This document shows, piece by piece, positions 18,560 to 26,465 of a stretch of DNA of 48,205 nucleotides. Position numbers and translations under genes: made by a program. The first letter of the stretch is position 1, and each line of letters starts with the position of its first letter. Under the pieces are notes generated by a model that had not been told where the DNA came from, searched no databases, and saw only the letters and a program-made list of their open reading frames with translations. Origin of the DNA: CAYFUL01 sp964346375 (GTDB lineage Bacteria; Bacillota; Clostridia; Tissierellales; Peptoniphilaceae); the NCBI GenBank assembly GCA_964346375.1, contig CAYFUL010000004.1:1-48205 (forward strand). The letters are read 5' to 3'.

Positions 18560-18600
18560 AAAGGAATATCCTCTAATTGGTGGATATTCCTTTTTTTAAC
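18560..18600 (+). terminator. Terminator of the nitroreductase-dehydrogenase operon
   Basis: AAAGGAATATCC and GGATATTCCTTT form a 12-bp stem with a 10-nt loop, followed by a T run, 15 nt after the stop codon. Confidence 0.9.
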
Positions 18601-18688
18601 TATACTAGCGTCCCCAAGGGACTGGTCAAGTAATTTCTTCTATGTCTAAATTTCCCCCAATGTTATAATTACCTTGAAAGGAGTTTTT

Positions 18689-19295
18689 ATGTTCTGGGTT
18701 TTGTTTTTTGTTTTTTAGCCGGTGGTGCCAATGGTATTTCAATTTTATATTTTGCCAGTACCGTATCTCACCATACTGGCAATCTCTCAAATTTTTCCAT
18801 ACATATTTTTCCGATCCATCTAAATCTTTTGGGATTGCCCTTTTAATTCTATCCTATTTTTTGGCTCTATTTTATCGGGATTTATTTTCCATGGTGAGGA
18901 TTTTTCTTCCCATAGTAGGTATGGATATTGCCTTATTTTTGGTGGTATTGCCCTTATCTTTACAAGGTATATTATTTTTAATCTTCTTCCCTATTTAATT
19001 TCTGCCCTTATGGGTATTCAAAATGGTTTTTTTATTAAGTACAGGGGGATTTTAATTAGGTCTAGTCATTTCACCGGTTATTTAAGTGATCTTGGTGTTA
19101 TTATTGGCGAATTTCTTAGAGGTGAAACTATTAACCTTTACAAGGCGAAAGTCTATTCCATTTCAATTTTGCTATTTATCCTTGGTGGAATTTTTATTTC
19201 CCTTGCCTCAACTTTTTTTTGACGGTATATATATTCTTTCTCTTATGTACTTTCTTATGGGGCTTTGGTATATGTTTTTCGTGTATAAAAAATAA
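18689..19295 (+). CDS. YoaK/DUF1275 family membrane protein (four frameshifts)
   Basis: Starting at ATG 18689 (GAAAGGAGTTTTT upstream) and joining frames gives a ~200-residue integral membrane protein: FLAGGANGISILYF, HHTGNLSNFSIHIFSD, LLILSYFLGSILSGF, LISALMGIQNGFF, SSHFTGYLSDLG, and two more C-terminal helices ending MFFVYKK. The HxTGN and GIQNG motifs are those of DUF1275 (YoaK), a family of unknown function. Four single-base losses are needed to restore the frame: the T run at 18711-18716, the T run at 18806-18810, G at 18863 and the T run at 19213-19220. All are homopolymers, so the gene may be intact in the organism, although a decaying gene is possible. Confidence 0.75.
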
Positions 19296-19317
19296 AAGTG
19301 CAGTAATCTGCACTTTT
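19294..19317. terminator. Bidirectional terminator between convergent genes
   Basis: AAAAGTGCAG-TAAT-CTGCACTTTT is a perfect 10-bp stem between the YoaK-like gene and the minus-strand gene at 19316, overlapping both gene ends. Confidence 0.85.
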
Positions 19318-19867
19318 AGTATGGTTCGTTTATATATTCCGATATTAGGGATTTTTTTACTTCCTCATCAAATACTCCCTCTTCCTTTAATATCTTTAAT
19401 AGCCAGTCGGCTTTTGAGTGGAGTATTGCCTCTTTTTTATCCTGAAGCACTATTTCATAGATTCTGTTTTTTAATCCCTCTGAATCCAATTTTATATAGT
19501 ATGCCTCGCAATTTTCAAATTTTAGCAGCTTTAATATGGCAATGGTGGACTCGTCCTTTTTGTGGTAGTAGTTATTCCCTAGATTTAAATAGTAATTATA
19601 GTACCTATTGTGTTTTCTAGTTCCCTTTACCTCTTTTGCAAGCATACGACAGTATTTCGCCATACCATTGTAGTACTGGTAGTTATACATTCCCTTTTCG
19701 TAGGAGTCCACTTTTATAAAGGGCTTTGCATTTACATTGCAAAAGTAATCAAAATTCTTCTCTAAAAATTCCTTTTTAGTTATATCTCCATTGTTATACT
19801 GCATTATTAAAAAGGTTCTTCTCTCGAAAAAGTCCTCAAATAATCCCTTTTTTCTTATATATTGCAC
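19316..19867 (-). CDS. Conserved hypothetical protein, DUF6648-like
   Basis: This 183-residue soluble, helical, charged protein has no signal peptide or membrane segment. The N-terminal part (FFERRTFLIMQYNNGDITKK, then EFLEKNFDYF, KPFIKVDSYEKGMYNYQYYN) resembles the Firmicutes family DUF6648, recalled without a search. No catalytic motif is evident. It is the last gene of the long minus-strand run starting at 26198, 20 nt after a 32-residue membrane peptide gene. AATAGGTGTTATTG lies before the ATG. Confidence 0.75.
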   Translation of the reverse strand: MQYIRKKGLFEDFFERRTFLIMQYNNGDITKKEFLEKNFDYFCNVNAKPFIKVDSYEKGMYNYQYYNGMAKYCRMLAKEVKGTRKHNRYYNYYLNLGNNYYHKKDESTIAILKLLKFENCEAYYIKLDSEGLKNRIYEIVLQDKKEAILHSKADWLLKILKEEGVFDEEVKKSLISEYINEPY

Positions 19868-19887
19868 AATAACACCTATTTCTAATT

Positions 19888-19986
19888 TTAGTAAACACTT
19901 CCTAGTGCGCTTAGTACTATTGGAAGTAACATTCCCAGTACTAATAATACTATTAGTATTCTAATAAGTTTTTTATTGTCTCTCAT
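19888..19986 (-). CDS. Small membrane peptide (32 aa)
   Basis: A short frame encodes MRDNKKLIRILIVLLVLGM then LLPIVLSALGSVY: a basic N-terminus followed by one membrane-spanning helix of about 22 residues. It starts 2 nt after the stop of the P-loop gene and ends 20 nt before the DUF6648-like gene, in the same direction, so it fills what would otherwise be an odd gap in a tightly packed operon. No strong Shine-Dalgarno is visible, consistent with translational coupling. Function unknown. Confidence 0.6.
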   Translation of the reverse strand: MRDNKKLIRILIVLLVLGMLLPIVLSALGSVY

Positions 19987-19988
19987 TT

Positions 19989-20414
19989 TTATTCATCTTT
20001 TACTTCAAAAGAGTATTCTTGTAGACTTTCTGGCATATCCTCTTTTAATAATTCCACGTTTATGAAAATCTCTCTACCCTTTATTCCGTCTACCTTACCT
20101 AATTTATTATGAATATACTCAAGGTCCTCTATATTAAGGTTTAATACCTTGTAGATACCGTCAATGTAAATCTTTTGTAAATCGTAGTCCATTGCCATTA
20201 GTCCACATATAAATCCGTAGAAACTCTCTACATTGTTTAATCTGTACTCTGTTGCATTTATAAGTCTTACATTGTAGTCAAGGCTGAATATATGATCATC
20301 ATCCACCTCAACAAAGGCAATATTTCCATTACCCTCTTTTAAGTCATTATTGGCATTTTCAATTAACCATCTTGTCTTACCGGAGCCCTTTGCTCCTAAA
20401 ATAAATTTTACCAT
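19989..20414 (-). CDS. Small P-loop ATPase-like protein
   Basis: This protein of about 141 residues begins MVKFILGAKGSGKTRWLIEN, a canonical Walker A. The rest (IYIDGIYKVLN, VDGIKGREIFINVELL) looks like a compact NTPase core with a Walker B-like hydrophobic strand. Firmicutes homologues are often annotated as PilT-like twitching proteins, but no pilus genes are present and that label should not be taken as function. I choose the ATG at 20412-20414, with AAAGGA spaced 8 nt upstream, over an ATG three codons earlier that overlaps the radical SAM gene stop. Confidence 0.75.
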   Translation of the reverse strand: MVKFILGAKGSGKTRWLIENANNDLKEGNGNIAFVEVDDDHIFSLDYNVRLINATEYRLNNVESFYGFICGLMAMDYDLQKIYIDGIYKVLNLNIEDLEYIHNKLGKVDGIKGREIFINVELLKEDMPESLQEYSFEVKDE

Positions 20415-20419
20415 AGCGA

Positions 20420-21325
20420 TCATCCTTTCTTAGCATTACCTTGATATAGATTTTTTTCTTGCATATATTCTATAATACTATCCCTAATTTTCCACCATGA
20501 GGTATTGTAATTACAAAAAACCGTATCCTCCTCTGGAGCTCTACCTACAATTCTCTGTACTACTATTTTCTCATTAAGGTTAGTTAGAAATAATACCACG
20601 CGNNNNNNNNNNTTATATTCCTCTAGTGTAAGTAATTCTAGTTCATTTTTTTCATATAGTTCGCATAATTTCGTTCCCTTTACAATGTATAGGGAATGTA
20701 ATTTTACCTCGTCTACTTTTAACGCCGATAGTATCTTCGCCGTTTCTGCTACATCTAGTTCATCATCCCAAGGTAGATCAAGTATAACATGGGCACAAGT
20801 TCTAATTCCATATTCCCTTGCCCGTAGTACCCCGTCTATAAATTCAGATAAATAATGACCTCGATTTAGTATTTCAAGAGTGTGGTAGTTTACCGTCTGT
20901 AGTCCTATTTCAAGGGTAATTAGGTACTTGTCCTTTAGTGTAGAAAGATACTCTAAATACTCATCCCCTAAACAATCTGGTCTAGTGGAAATTGAAATTC
21001 CTACTACATCATCTACTAAACTCTCCTCTATATTTTTCTTAAAGTCCTCAATATCCAAGTAGGTATTTGTAAAATTTTGAAAATATGCGATAAATTTATT
21101 TGCCTTGTACTTTTTTGAAATTAAAGCTTTACTCTTTTCAATCTGTTCTGTAATGGAGCCTTCCTTATTTTCAAAGGACCCTCCCTTTTCTCCACAGAAT
21201 ATACATCCTCCAGAGCCACAAGTTCCGTCCCTATTTGGACAGGTTAAATCCAACTTTATGGGAAGTTTATATACCTTCTCTCCAAATTTCTTAGATAAAA
21301 AATCTGAATAGGTATTGTAAACCAT
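20420..21325 (-). CDS. TIGR01212/YtqA-family radical SAM protein (N gap inside)
   Basis: This radical SAM enzyme has N-terminal cysteines TCPNRDGTCGSGGCIFCGEK that bind the 4Fe-4S cluster, followed by a barrel with STRPDCL, LEIGLQTVN, GIRTCAHVILDLPWDD and VKLHSLYIVKGTK. These are characteristic of TIGR01212. The family substrate is not established. Ten Ns at 20603-20612 interrupt the C-terminal third, and the frame holds on both sides. The start codon directly abuts the TAA of the peroxiredoxin gene. The stop is TGA at 20420-20422, 5 nt before the next start, so translation is tightly coupled. Confidence 0.9.
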   Translation of the reverse strand: MVYNTYSDFLSKKFGEKVYKLPIKLDLTCPNRDGTCGSGGCIFCGEKGGSFENKEGSITEQIEKSKALISKKYKANKFIAYFQNFTNTYLDIEDFKKNIEESLVDDVVGISISTRPDCLGDEYLEYLSTLKDKYLITLEIGLQTVNYHTLEILNRGHYLSEFIDGVLRAREYGIRTCAHVILDLPWDDELDVAETAKILSALKVDEVKLHSLYIVKGTKLCELYEKNELELLTLEEYXXXXRVVLFLTNLNEKIVVQRIVGRAPEEDTVFCNYNTSWWKIRDSIIEYMQEKNLYQGNAKKG

Positions 21326-21766
21326 TTATAGGTTCTCCTTAATATACTCTAGTACTTCCTCTACATGGCCCTTTACTTTTACGTCTCTAAATTCCTTTAC
21401 GAGGTCTCCATTGGCATTAAATATAAAGGTACTTCTAACTGTGCCTATTGCCTTTTTGCCAAACATATTCTTTTCCTTTAGTACGTCAAATTCTCCATGT
21501 ACTTCCCTCTCCTCGTCTGATAGAAGTTCAAATGGAAGGGAGAATTTCTCCTTAAACTTATTATGGCTTTTTATAGAGTCCTTTGAAATACCAAGTACCT
21601 CTGTATTTAGTTCCTTAAACTTCTCATAATTTGAGGCAAAGTCCTGTGCCTCTACTGTACAGCCTGGAGTATTGTCCTTTGGGTAAAAGTAAAGTACTAA
21701 ATTTTTACCCTTGTAGTCCTCTAATGATACTACTTTTCCAGAGGTTGATTCTAAATTAAATTTCAT
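21326..21766 (-). CDS. bcp: Peroxiredoxin Q/Bcp-type thiol peroxidase
   Basis: About 146 residues: LVLYFYPKDNTPGCTVEA holds the peroxidatic Cys, with later SLPFELLSDEE and GTVRSTFIF. The resolving Cys that usually follows five residues later in this class (EACxF) is Gln here (EAQDF), so it may act as a 1-Cys peroxiredoxin or use a resolving Cys elsewhere. The chosen start (ATG 21764-21766, MKFNLES) has GGGGGA about 11 nt upstream and lies within the 3' end of the DUF1292 gene. A longer frame to 21844 overlaps that gene entirely and has no family match. Confidence 0.92.
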   Translation of the reverse strand: MKFNLESTSGKVVSLEDYKGKNLVLYFYPKDNTPGCTVEAQDFASNYEKFKELNTEVLGISKDSIKSHNKFKEKFSLPFELLSDEEREVHGEFDVLKEKNMFGKKAIGTVRSTFIFNANGDLVKEFRDVKVKGHVEEVLEYIKENL

Positions 21767-22094
21767 CTTCCTCATCTTCCCCCAATGGGAACACTCTTTC
21801 AAACTCGTCGCAAATCTTCTTAAACTTTTCGTCGTCTTCTTCAACTAATAGGTCTAGAGTTCCGTCGTCATTTTCTATATATTCGTAAATCAGTAGTTCC
21901 CCTTCATTATCATCTTCTTCAGTTTGAAGTACTATGTACTCCTTGCCTTCAAAGTCAAAGGATCCAAATATATAACAATCTACTTCAGTTCCATCGTCCA
22001 TAGTTAGAGTTATAAAGTTTTCCATATTGTCGTGTTCATGTTCGTGGTCGTGGTCATGTCCACATCCACAATTTTCACAATGTTCTTTAGTCAT
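21756..22094 (-). CDS. DUF1292 protein with Cys/His-rich metal-binding-like N-terminus
   Basis: The core (ITLTMDDGTEVDCYIFGSFD, EYIVLQTEED, GELLIYEYIE) is the DUF1292 (YrzB-like) fold, unusually acidic at the C-terminus (GEDEEDEI). The first ~22 residues are CENCGCGHDHDHEHEHD-like, a cluster of Cys and His suited to binding Zn, Ni or Cu. Such tails occur on some DUF1292 relatives; their role is not established. The start overlaps the pepD stop by 8 nt and the end overlaps the peroxiredoxin start, placing it inside a peptidase-peroxidase operon. Confidence 0.85.
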   Translation of the reverse strand: MTKEHCENCGCGHDHDHEHEHDNMENFITLTMDDGTEVDCYIFGSFDFEGKEYIVLQTEEDDNEGELLIYEYIENDDGTLDLLVEEDDEKFKKICDEFERVFPLGEDEEDEI

Positions 22095-23538
22095 TTTTGC
22101 CTCCTGTTTTTAATATCTCAAGTAATAATTCGTAAGTTCTCTCTGTTGAGGAGATTGATAATCTCTCCCCTGGAGCATGGGCTCCATACATAGTTGGTCC
22201 AAAGGAAATCATATCTATTGGTCCAATGGTCTTTGTAAATAGTCCACATTCTAGCCCTGCGTGAATTGCAGTTACCTGTGGAGTTTCATTGTATAGTTTT
22301 TTATAGGACTCTATTGTAATGTCCCTTATAGTAGAGTGCTCTGCATATTCCCATGCAGGATACTCTCCATTGGTAGAAAATTCTGCTCCTGTTAAACTTG
22401 CACAAATTCCAATTTTTTCAGTTAAATACTTCTTTAAAGATTCCTTTGAACTTCGTACTGATAGAATTATTGAAATTTCTTCCTCACTGTCTATTATAAC
22501 TCCAAGGTTATTTGAACTCTCTACAAGATTTTCTATCTCTCTACTTATGGTATTTACCCCATTTGGTAGAATATTTAGTAGATTTATAATTTTCCCCTTT
22601 AAATTTTCTGAAAGTTTTTTATCCGCAGTATCTGAACTTTCAAAATTTAGCCTTACATCAGGGTCTACTACTCCTATTTCCCCAATAAACTCGTTATTTA
22701 AATTTATTACTAATTTTCTAGCTTCTCTTAAATCCTCACTGTCTATTCCAATTATTGCCCTTGCATCTCTAGGAATGGCATTCGCCTTAGAGCCAGCAGA
22801 AATTTCCACAAGGTCAATATTAAATTCTTCATTAAATCTATTTAATGCCCTAGATAGTAGTACAATTCCATTTCCAAGTCCTGTATGGATTTCACTTCCA
22901 GAATGGCCTCCCCTTAATCCAGATATGGAAAGCTCGTAAAAATCTCTCCCCTTAGAAACTTCCTCATACTCTTTTTTAAAGGTAAGTTCAGTTTTAATGC
23001 CACCGGCGCAACCTGCATAGAGGATTCCCTCCTCTTCAGAGTCTAAGTTAATTAAAGTTGTTCCCTCTAATCTACCCTTCTCTAAATTATTTGCCCCAGT
23101 CATACCGTCTTCCTCGTCTGCTGTAATTAGTGCCTCGATTTTTGGATGGGCGAGTGTACTATCTTCAAGAACTGCAAGAATCATAGCAACTGCAATTCCA
23201 TTATCTGCTCCAAGGGTAGTGTCCTTTGCAATAATAAAATCATCTTCAATTACTGGTTCAATTCCAGTATTTAGTAGATCAATATCGCAACCATTTCTAA
23301 CTTCACATACCATATCACTATGGCCCTGTAAAATTATTGGAGGATAGTCCTCATATCCCTTAGATGCCTCTTTGTAAATATATACATTTAAATTATTATC
23401 CCTATGGTATTTTAATCCCTTTTCCTCTGCAAAATTCACAAGGTAGTCTGTAATTTTCTCCTCGTTTCCAGAGCATCTAGGTATTTTATTTATCTCACTA
23501 AAATAGTGAAATACCCTACTATTGTTTTCAGTACTCAT
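22087..23538 (-). CDS. pepD: Aminoacyl-histidine dipeptidase (M20 family, PepD)
   Basis: This 483-residue zinc metallopeptidase cleaves Xaa-His and other unspecific dipeptides in the cytoplasm. Motifs in order: NKIPRCSGNEE near the N-terminus, metal ligands in ILQGHSDMV, KDTTLGADNGIAVAM and TADEEDGMTGAN (catalytic Glu), then LINLDSEEEG, LSISGLRGGHSG, and C-terminal IHAGLECGLF and MISFGPTMYGAHAPGERL. Length and motifs fit PepD throughout. It is the first of a chain of overlapping genes with DUF1292 and peroxiredoxin. A -10-like TATAAT lies about 15-20 nt upstream of the ATG in the 54-nt spacer after msrA. Confidence 0.95.
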   Translation of the reverse strand: MSTENNSRVFHYFSEINKIPRCSGNEEKITDYLVNFAEEKGLKYHRDNNLNVYIYKEASKGYEDYPPIILQGHSDMVCEVRNGCDIDLLNTGIEPVIEDDFIIAKDTTLGADNGIAVAMILAVLEDSTLAHPKIEALITADEEDGMTGANNLEKGRLEGTTLINLDSEEEGILYAGCAGGIKTELTFKKEYEEVSKGRDFYELSISGLRGGHSGSEIHTGLGNGIVLLSRALNRFNEEFNIDLVEISAGSKANAIPRDARAIIGIDSEDLREARKLVINLNNEFIGEIGVVDPDVRLNFESSDTADKKLSENLKGKIINLLNILPNGVNTISREIENLVESSNNLGVIIDSEEEISIILSVRSSKESLKKYLTEKIGICASLTGAEFSTNGEYPAWEYAEHSTIRDITIESYKKLYNETPQVTAIHAGLECGLFTKTIGPIDMISFGPTMYGAHAPGERLSISSTERTYELLLEILKTGGKND

Positions 23539-23592
23539 TTTTCACTTCCTCATTTTAATTATACTCTATGATAAATTATTCTTCATCTATTT

Positions 23593-24054
23593 TTAAAATT
23601 TAATATGACAGTATCCACCTGGATTTTTCACAAGGTAATCCTGATGGTACTCCTCTGCAATATAGAAGTTTTTAAGGGGAAGTACCTCAGTTTGAATAGG
23701 CTTTTTGTAATTATCCTTAACGGAATCTATAAAGTCCTTTATAACTTTCTCGTCCTCCTCGTCAATAAAGTATATACCCGTTCTATACTGAGTTCCAATA
23801 TCCATAGCCTGCCTATTAATTAAAGTAGGGTCAATTATGGAGAAAAAGTCCTTTAGAATTTCAACAAGGTCACAATTATATACTACTTCCACAGCCTCAA
23901 CGGCATGGGTAGAACCTGAACAAACCAATTCGTAGGATGGATTTTCTACATCTGAATTTGCATAACCAACAGTAGTATCTAATACTCCCTTTCTCTTAAA
24001 AAATTCCTCTACTCCCCAAAAGCAACCGCCGCCAAGGTAAATTTTCTTATTCAT
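23593..24054 (-). CDS. msrA: Peptide methionine sulfoxide reductase MsrA
   Basis: MsrA repairs S-methionine sulfoxide. The 153-residue product starts MNKKIYLGGGCFWGVEEFF with the catalytic Cys in GCFWG. It continues with GYANSDVENPSYELVCSG, INRQAMDIGTQYRTGIYF and a C-terminal EEYHQDYLVKNPGGYC whose Cys could be the recycling residue. The start is the ATG at 24052-24054, which lies inside the end of the RelA/SpoT-like gene. A longer in-frame extension to 24120 has no MsrA similarity. There is no MsrB fusion. Confidence 0.96.
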   Translation of the reverse strand: MNKKIYLGGGCFWGVEEFFKRKGVLDTTVGYANSDVENPSYELVCSGSTHAVEAVEVVYNCDLVEILKDFFSIIDPTLINRQAMDIGTQYRTGIYFIDEEDEKVIKDFIDSVKDNYKKPIQTEVLPLKNFYIAEEYHQDYLVKNPGGYCHIKF

Positions 24055-25417
24055 CAATACCCCTTTTTTCATTTGCAAGTTCCCTCTCCAATTTAGAAAT
24101 AATATTGTCAAATTGTTCAAGGCTACTTACATTTTTTAAAATTCCAATTAATTCATATTCTAAAGTGTTAAGGGCAGTAATAAGTAGGTACTCCATATCT
24201 CTATCTTTTCTAAAGTTTTCAACAACGATATTTAGAATATAGTCTATGGCAATTTTTTTATCCTCTGGGTCAAATCTACTACTACTTAGTCCCTTTAATA
24301 ACACTACATTGTATTTATACCTAATAAAGTGGATAAAGTCCTCATAAATTTCTGTAATATCCTTTTTTTCAAATTGGAAAAGTATGGAGAAGATTAAATT
24401 CCAATAGAAGTCATCGTTAATATTTCCAAGTACCATACTTCCAATTATGGAGGAGAAGTTGTCGTAGAAAATTGGCACATCTGTAAAGTGAATTTCCTCT
24501 CCAAATTTAAGTTCTACATCTTCTAATTCCTTTAGGCGATTAATAAACCTAATAAAAATCTTCCCGTCGCTAGAGTCCTCATCTACTTTATACTTCATAA
24601 ATAAGTACTCTACAATAATGTCGGTAATATCTCGTAGATTAATTAAAAATCCAAACTTATCCTTTATTTTATTGTTAAAGAAGTCGTGAATAAGTTTAGA
24701 TACAATGTCCCGAAGTTGCCTTTTTTCTACTACACTTGGAGAATTTTCAAGGGCACTTACATGGTCATACATTAACATTAACTGCCTATCAATCATCTGT
24801 AAATTGTCCTTAATGGAATAGAGAACATCCCTAAAGACATTTTCCGTTAACATATAGGAATAGTTTTTATATAGAATCTTATGGTCAATTTCACTCCAAA
24901 ATACATTTACAAGGGCTTTAATTTGAAGTTCAAACTTAAAAGATGACTTATAGTACTGGTAAGTACCGTCGATTTTATAGATTTCAAAACCATTTTTTTG
25001 AACTTGGGGCTGTTTATCAGAAAGCTTTAAGAGAATATAGGGGCTGTCAACGCTTCTATAGTACCCTTCCTCAGCTTGAATTTTAAAAAGCTCCATTATT
25101 TTATTGTAAATATAAGCCTCGTCTTTAATAAACCTTGCTTCAATTCTAAGACCGATTAAATCAGAAAGACCCATAAGAGCATCGTAGGGCTCATCGTATA
25201 TAACGTAGAGATTATTTCTAATGATCTTCTCCTTTAGGCTCTCCTCGGTTTTTACCCTATGGGTAATAAATGAAAAGGACTCTTCACCAGAAAAGTGTTT
25301 CCTAAAAAAATCCTCTAAATCCTCGGCGATATTCTCAAGAATTCCAATATATTCATTTCTTAAAGCAAGTGTCTCATCTATAAATTCAAATAATTTCAGC
25401 TTCAAAGTATCACCCAA
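24047..25417 (-). CDS. RelA/SpoT-domain protein with long C-terminal extension
   Basis: This 456-residue protein has a (p)ppGpp synthetase-like domain at about residues 45-200: ITHRVKTEESLKEKI, ALMGLSDLIGLRIEARF, FELQIKALVNVFWSEIDHKI and LYKNY correspond to the RelA_SpoT core. No HD hydrolase domain precedes it, so it is organised like a small alarmone synthetase. However, a ~250-residue helical C-terminal region of unknown role follows, much longer than usual. Key substrate residues cannot be fully verified by eye. It overlaps msrA and lies 37 nt after the parvulin gene, linking it to a stress-repair operon. Confidence 0.82.
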   Translation of the reverse strand: MGDTLKLKLFEFIDETLALRNEYIGILENIAEDLEDFFRKHFSGEESFSFITHRVKTEESLKEKIIRNNLYVIYDEPYDALMGLSDLIGLRIEARFIKDEAYIYNKIMELFKIQAEEGYYRSVDSPYILLKLSDKQPQVQKNGFEIYKIDGTYQYYKSSFKFELQIKALVNVFWSEIDHKILYKNYSYMLTENVFRDVLYSIKDNLQMIDRQLMLMYDHVSALENSPSVVEKRQLRDIVSKLIHDFFNNKIKDKFGFLINLRDITDIIVEYLFMKYKVDEDSSDGKIFIRFINRLKELEDVELKFGEEIHFTDVPIFYDNFSSIIGSMVLGNINDDFYWNLIFSILFQFEKKDITEIYEDFIHFIRYKYNVVLLKGLSSSRFDPEDKKIAIDYILNIVVENFRKDRDMEYLLITALNTLEYELIGILKNVSSLEQFDNIISKLERELANEKRGIDE

Positions 25418-25454
25418 CTTTATTATACATTAAATCATTAGAAAAAGCCGAAAT

Positions 25455-26198
25455 TTAAAAAATTTCGACCTTGTACTTGTTTATTAGTTGTGCAATTTTA
25501 TTCTTGTAATTTTCGTCCTCTTTCTGTTTTCTAAGTGTACCAATAATTTCATCGTGAACACTTTCGTAGGACTCCTCTTGTCCATCTGTTTTAGAGTAGA
25601 CATTTATTATATGGTATCCAAATTGAGTTTTTACTGGCTCTGAAATCTCTCCAACATTCATATTAAAAGCAGCCGCTTCAAATTCTGGTACCATCATTCC
25701 CTTAGAGAAGCTACCTAAATCTCCTCCCCTTTCTTTAGAAGGGCAGGTTGAATATTTTACAGCCATATCTTCAAATTTTCCGCCGCCTTTAATTTCCTTA
25801 TAGATTTCATTTGCAAGTTCTAAATCGTCTACGAGAATATGTTTCGCTCCCACAGAATCCTTTGAAATAAAATCAGACTTATTTTTTTCGTAGTAGCTTT
25901 TTACTTCATCCTCACTTATTTCAATTCCCTCAAAAACCTTTTTTATAGCGTAGGTTTTAAGCATACTTACCTTAGTATCCTCTAGTAGCTTTTTAAATTC
26001 TCCGTCCTCATGGTACTTATTCTCAAGGGCATCTCTATAAAGCATCTCCTGATTTACAAGCTCCTCTACAATTCTTCTCTTACCTTCCTCATTTTGAAAG
26101 TACGGAAGAATTTGTGGATCCATGTACTTCATAAATGTATCAAGGGCTCCCTCTGTTATCTCAAAATCTCCAACTCTTGCTAAAACTTTTTCAGTCAT
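25455..26198 (-). CDS. Parvulin-type peptidyl-prolyl isomerase (PpiC/PrsA-like), cytoplasmic
   Basis: This 247-residue protein has a SurA/PrsA-like N-terminal helical region (ARVGDFEITEGALDTFM, LVNQEMLYRDALEN) and a parvulin domain at about 115-205 (AKHILVDDLELANEI, STCPSKERGGDLGSF, EISEPVKTQFGYHIINV). PrsA itself is an exported lipoprotein. This copy starts MTEKVLARVGDF with no signal peptide or lipobox, so a cytoplasmic folding role is inferred. The start is ATG 26196-26198 with CGAGGTGAAATA upstream. It is the first gene of the minus-strand run ending at 19316. Confidence 0.9.
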   Translation of the reverse strand: MTEKVLARVGDFEITEGALDTFMKYMDPQILPYFQNEEGKRRIVEELVNQEMLYRDALENKYHEDGEFKKLLEDTKVSMLKTYAIKKVFEGIEISEDEVKSYYEKNKSDFISKDSVGAKHILVDDLELANEIYKEIKGGGKFEDMAVKYSTCPSKERGGDLGSFSKGMMVPEFEAAAFNMNVGEISEPVKTQFGYHIINVYSKTDGQEESYESVHDEIIGTLRKQKEDENYKNKIAQLINKYKVEIF

Positions 26199-26258
26199 TA
26201 TTTCACCTCGAATTAAGGATATCACAAGGTATAGGCCTCTTCAAGAATTTTCAATTAG

Positions 26259-26287
26259 TTTACAATATATAACCTATATGGTAGAAT
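26259..26287 (+). promoter_or_regulatory. Promoter of the glmS transcript
   Basis: -35 TTTACA (26259-26264), a 17-nt spacer and -10 TAGAAT (26282-26287). Transcription would begin about 20 nt before the ribozyme cleavage site, as expected for glmS leaders. Confidence 0.7.
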
Positions 26288-26305
26288 TCCAAAAAGAGAC
26301 AAAAA

Positions 26306-26455
26306 TAATTAAGCGCCAGAACCGAAAGGTTGACGAGGGATGGAGTTATCGAAAATTCGGCGGATGCTCCAAAGGTAACACAGCCTAAGTTTCTAACAAA
26401 AACTGTAAGAAATTACAAAACAAAAATGATTCAGTGTGTCTCTAAATAAATTTGG
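26306..26455 (+). ncRNA. glmS ribozyme-riboswitch
   Basis: The leader contains AAGCGCCAGAACC at 26311-26323, which is the cleavage-site core of the glmS ribozyme (cleavage expected just before GCGCC, near 26312/26313). It is followed by GACGAGGGATGGAGTTATCG, GGCGGATGCTCC and an A-rich 3' domain with a P3/P4-like stem (AGTTTCTAACAAAAACT). These are the conserved catalytic-core blocks. Glucosamine-6-phosphate acts as cofactor and self-cleavage lowers GlmS output. Exact 3' end of the fold is approximate. Confidence 0.92.
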
Positions 26456-26465
26456 AGGTAGAAAT

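Noticed and set aside
18689..19295. Several separate small membrane protein genes at 18.7-19.3 kb
   Set aside because: The pieces join through homopolymer corrections into one continuous DUF1275/YoaK protein.
19989..20414. Type IV pilus retraction ATPase PilT
   Set aside because: Only Walker A is shared; the protein is far too short and no pilus genes are nearby.
21766..21844. N-terminal extension of the peroxiredoxin to 21844
   Set aside because: It lies entirely inside the DUF1292 gene in another frame and has no peroxiredoxin similarity.
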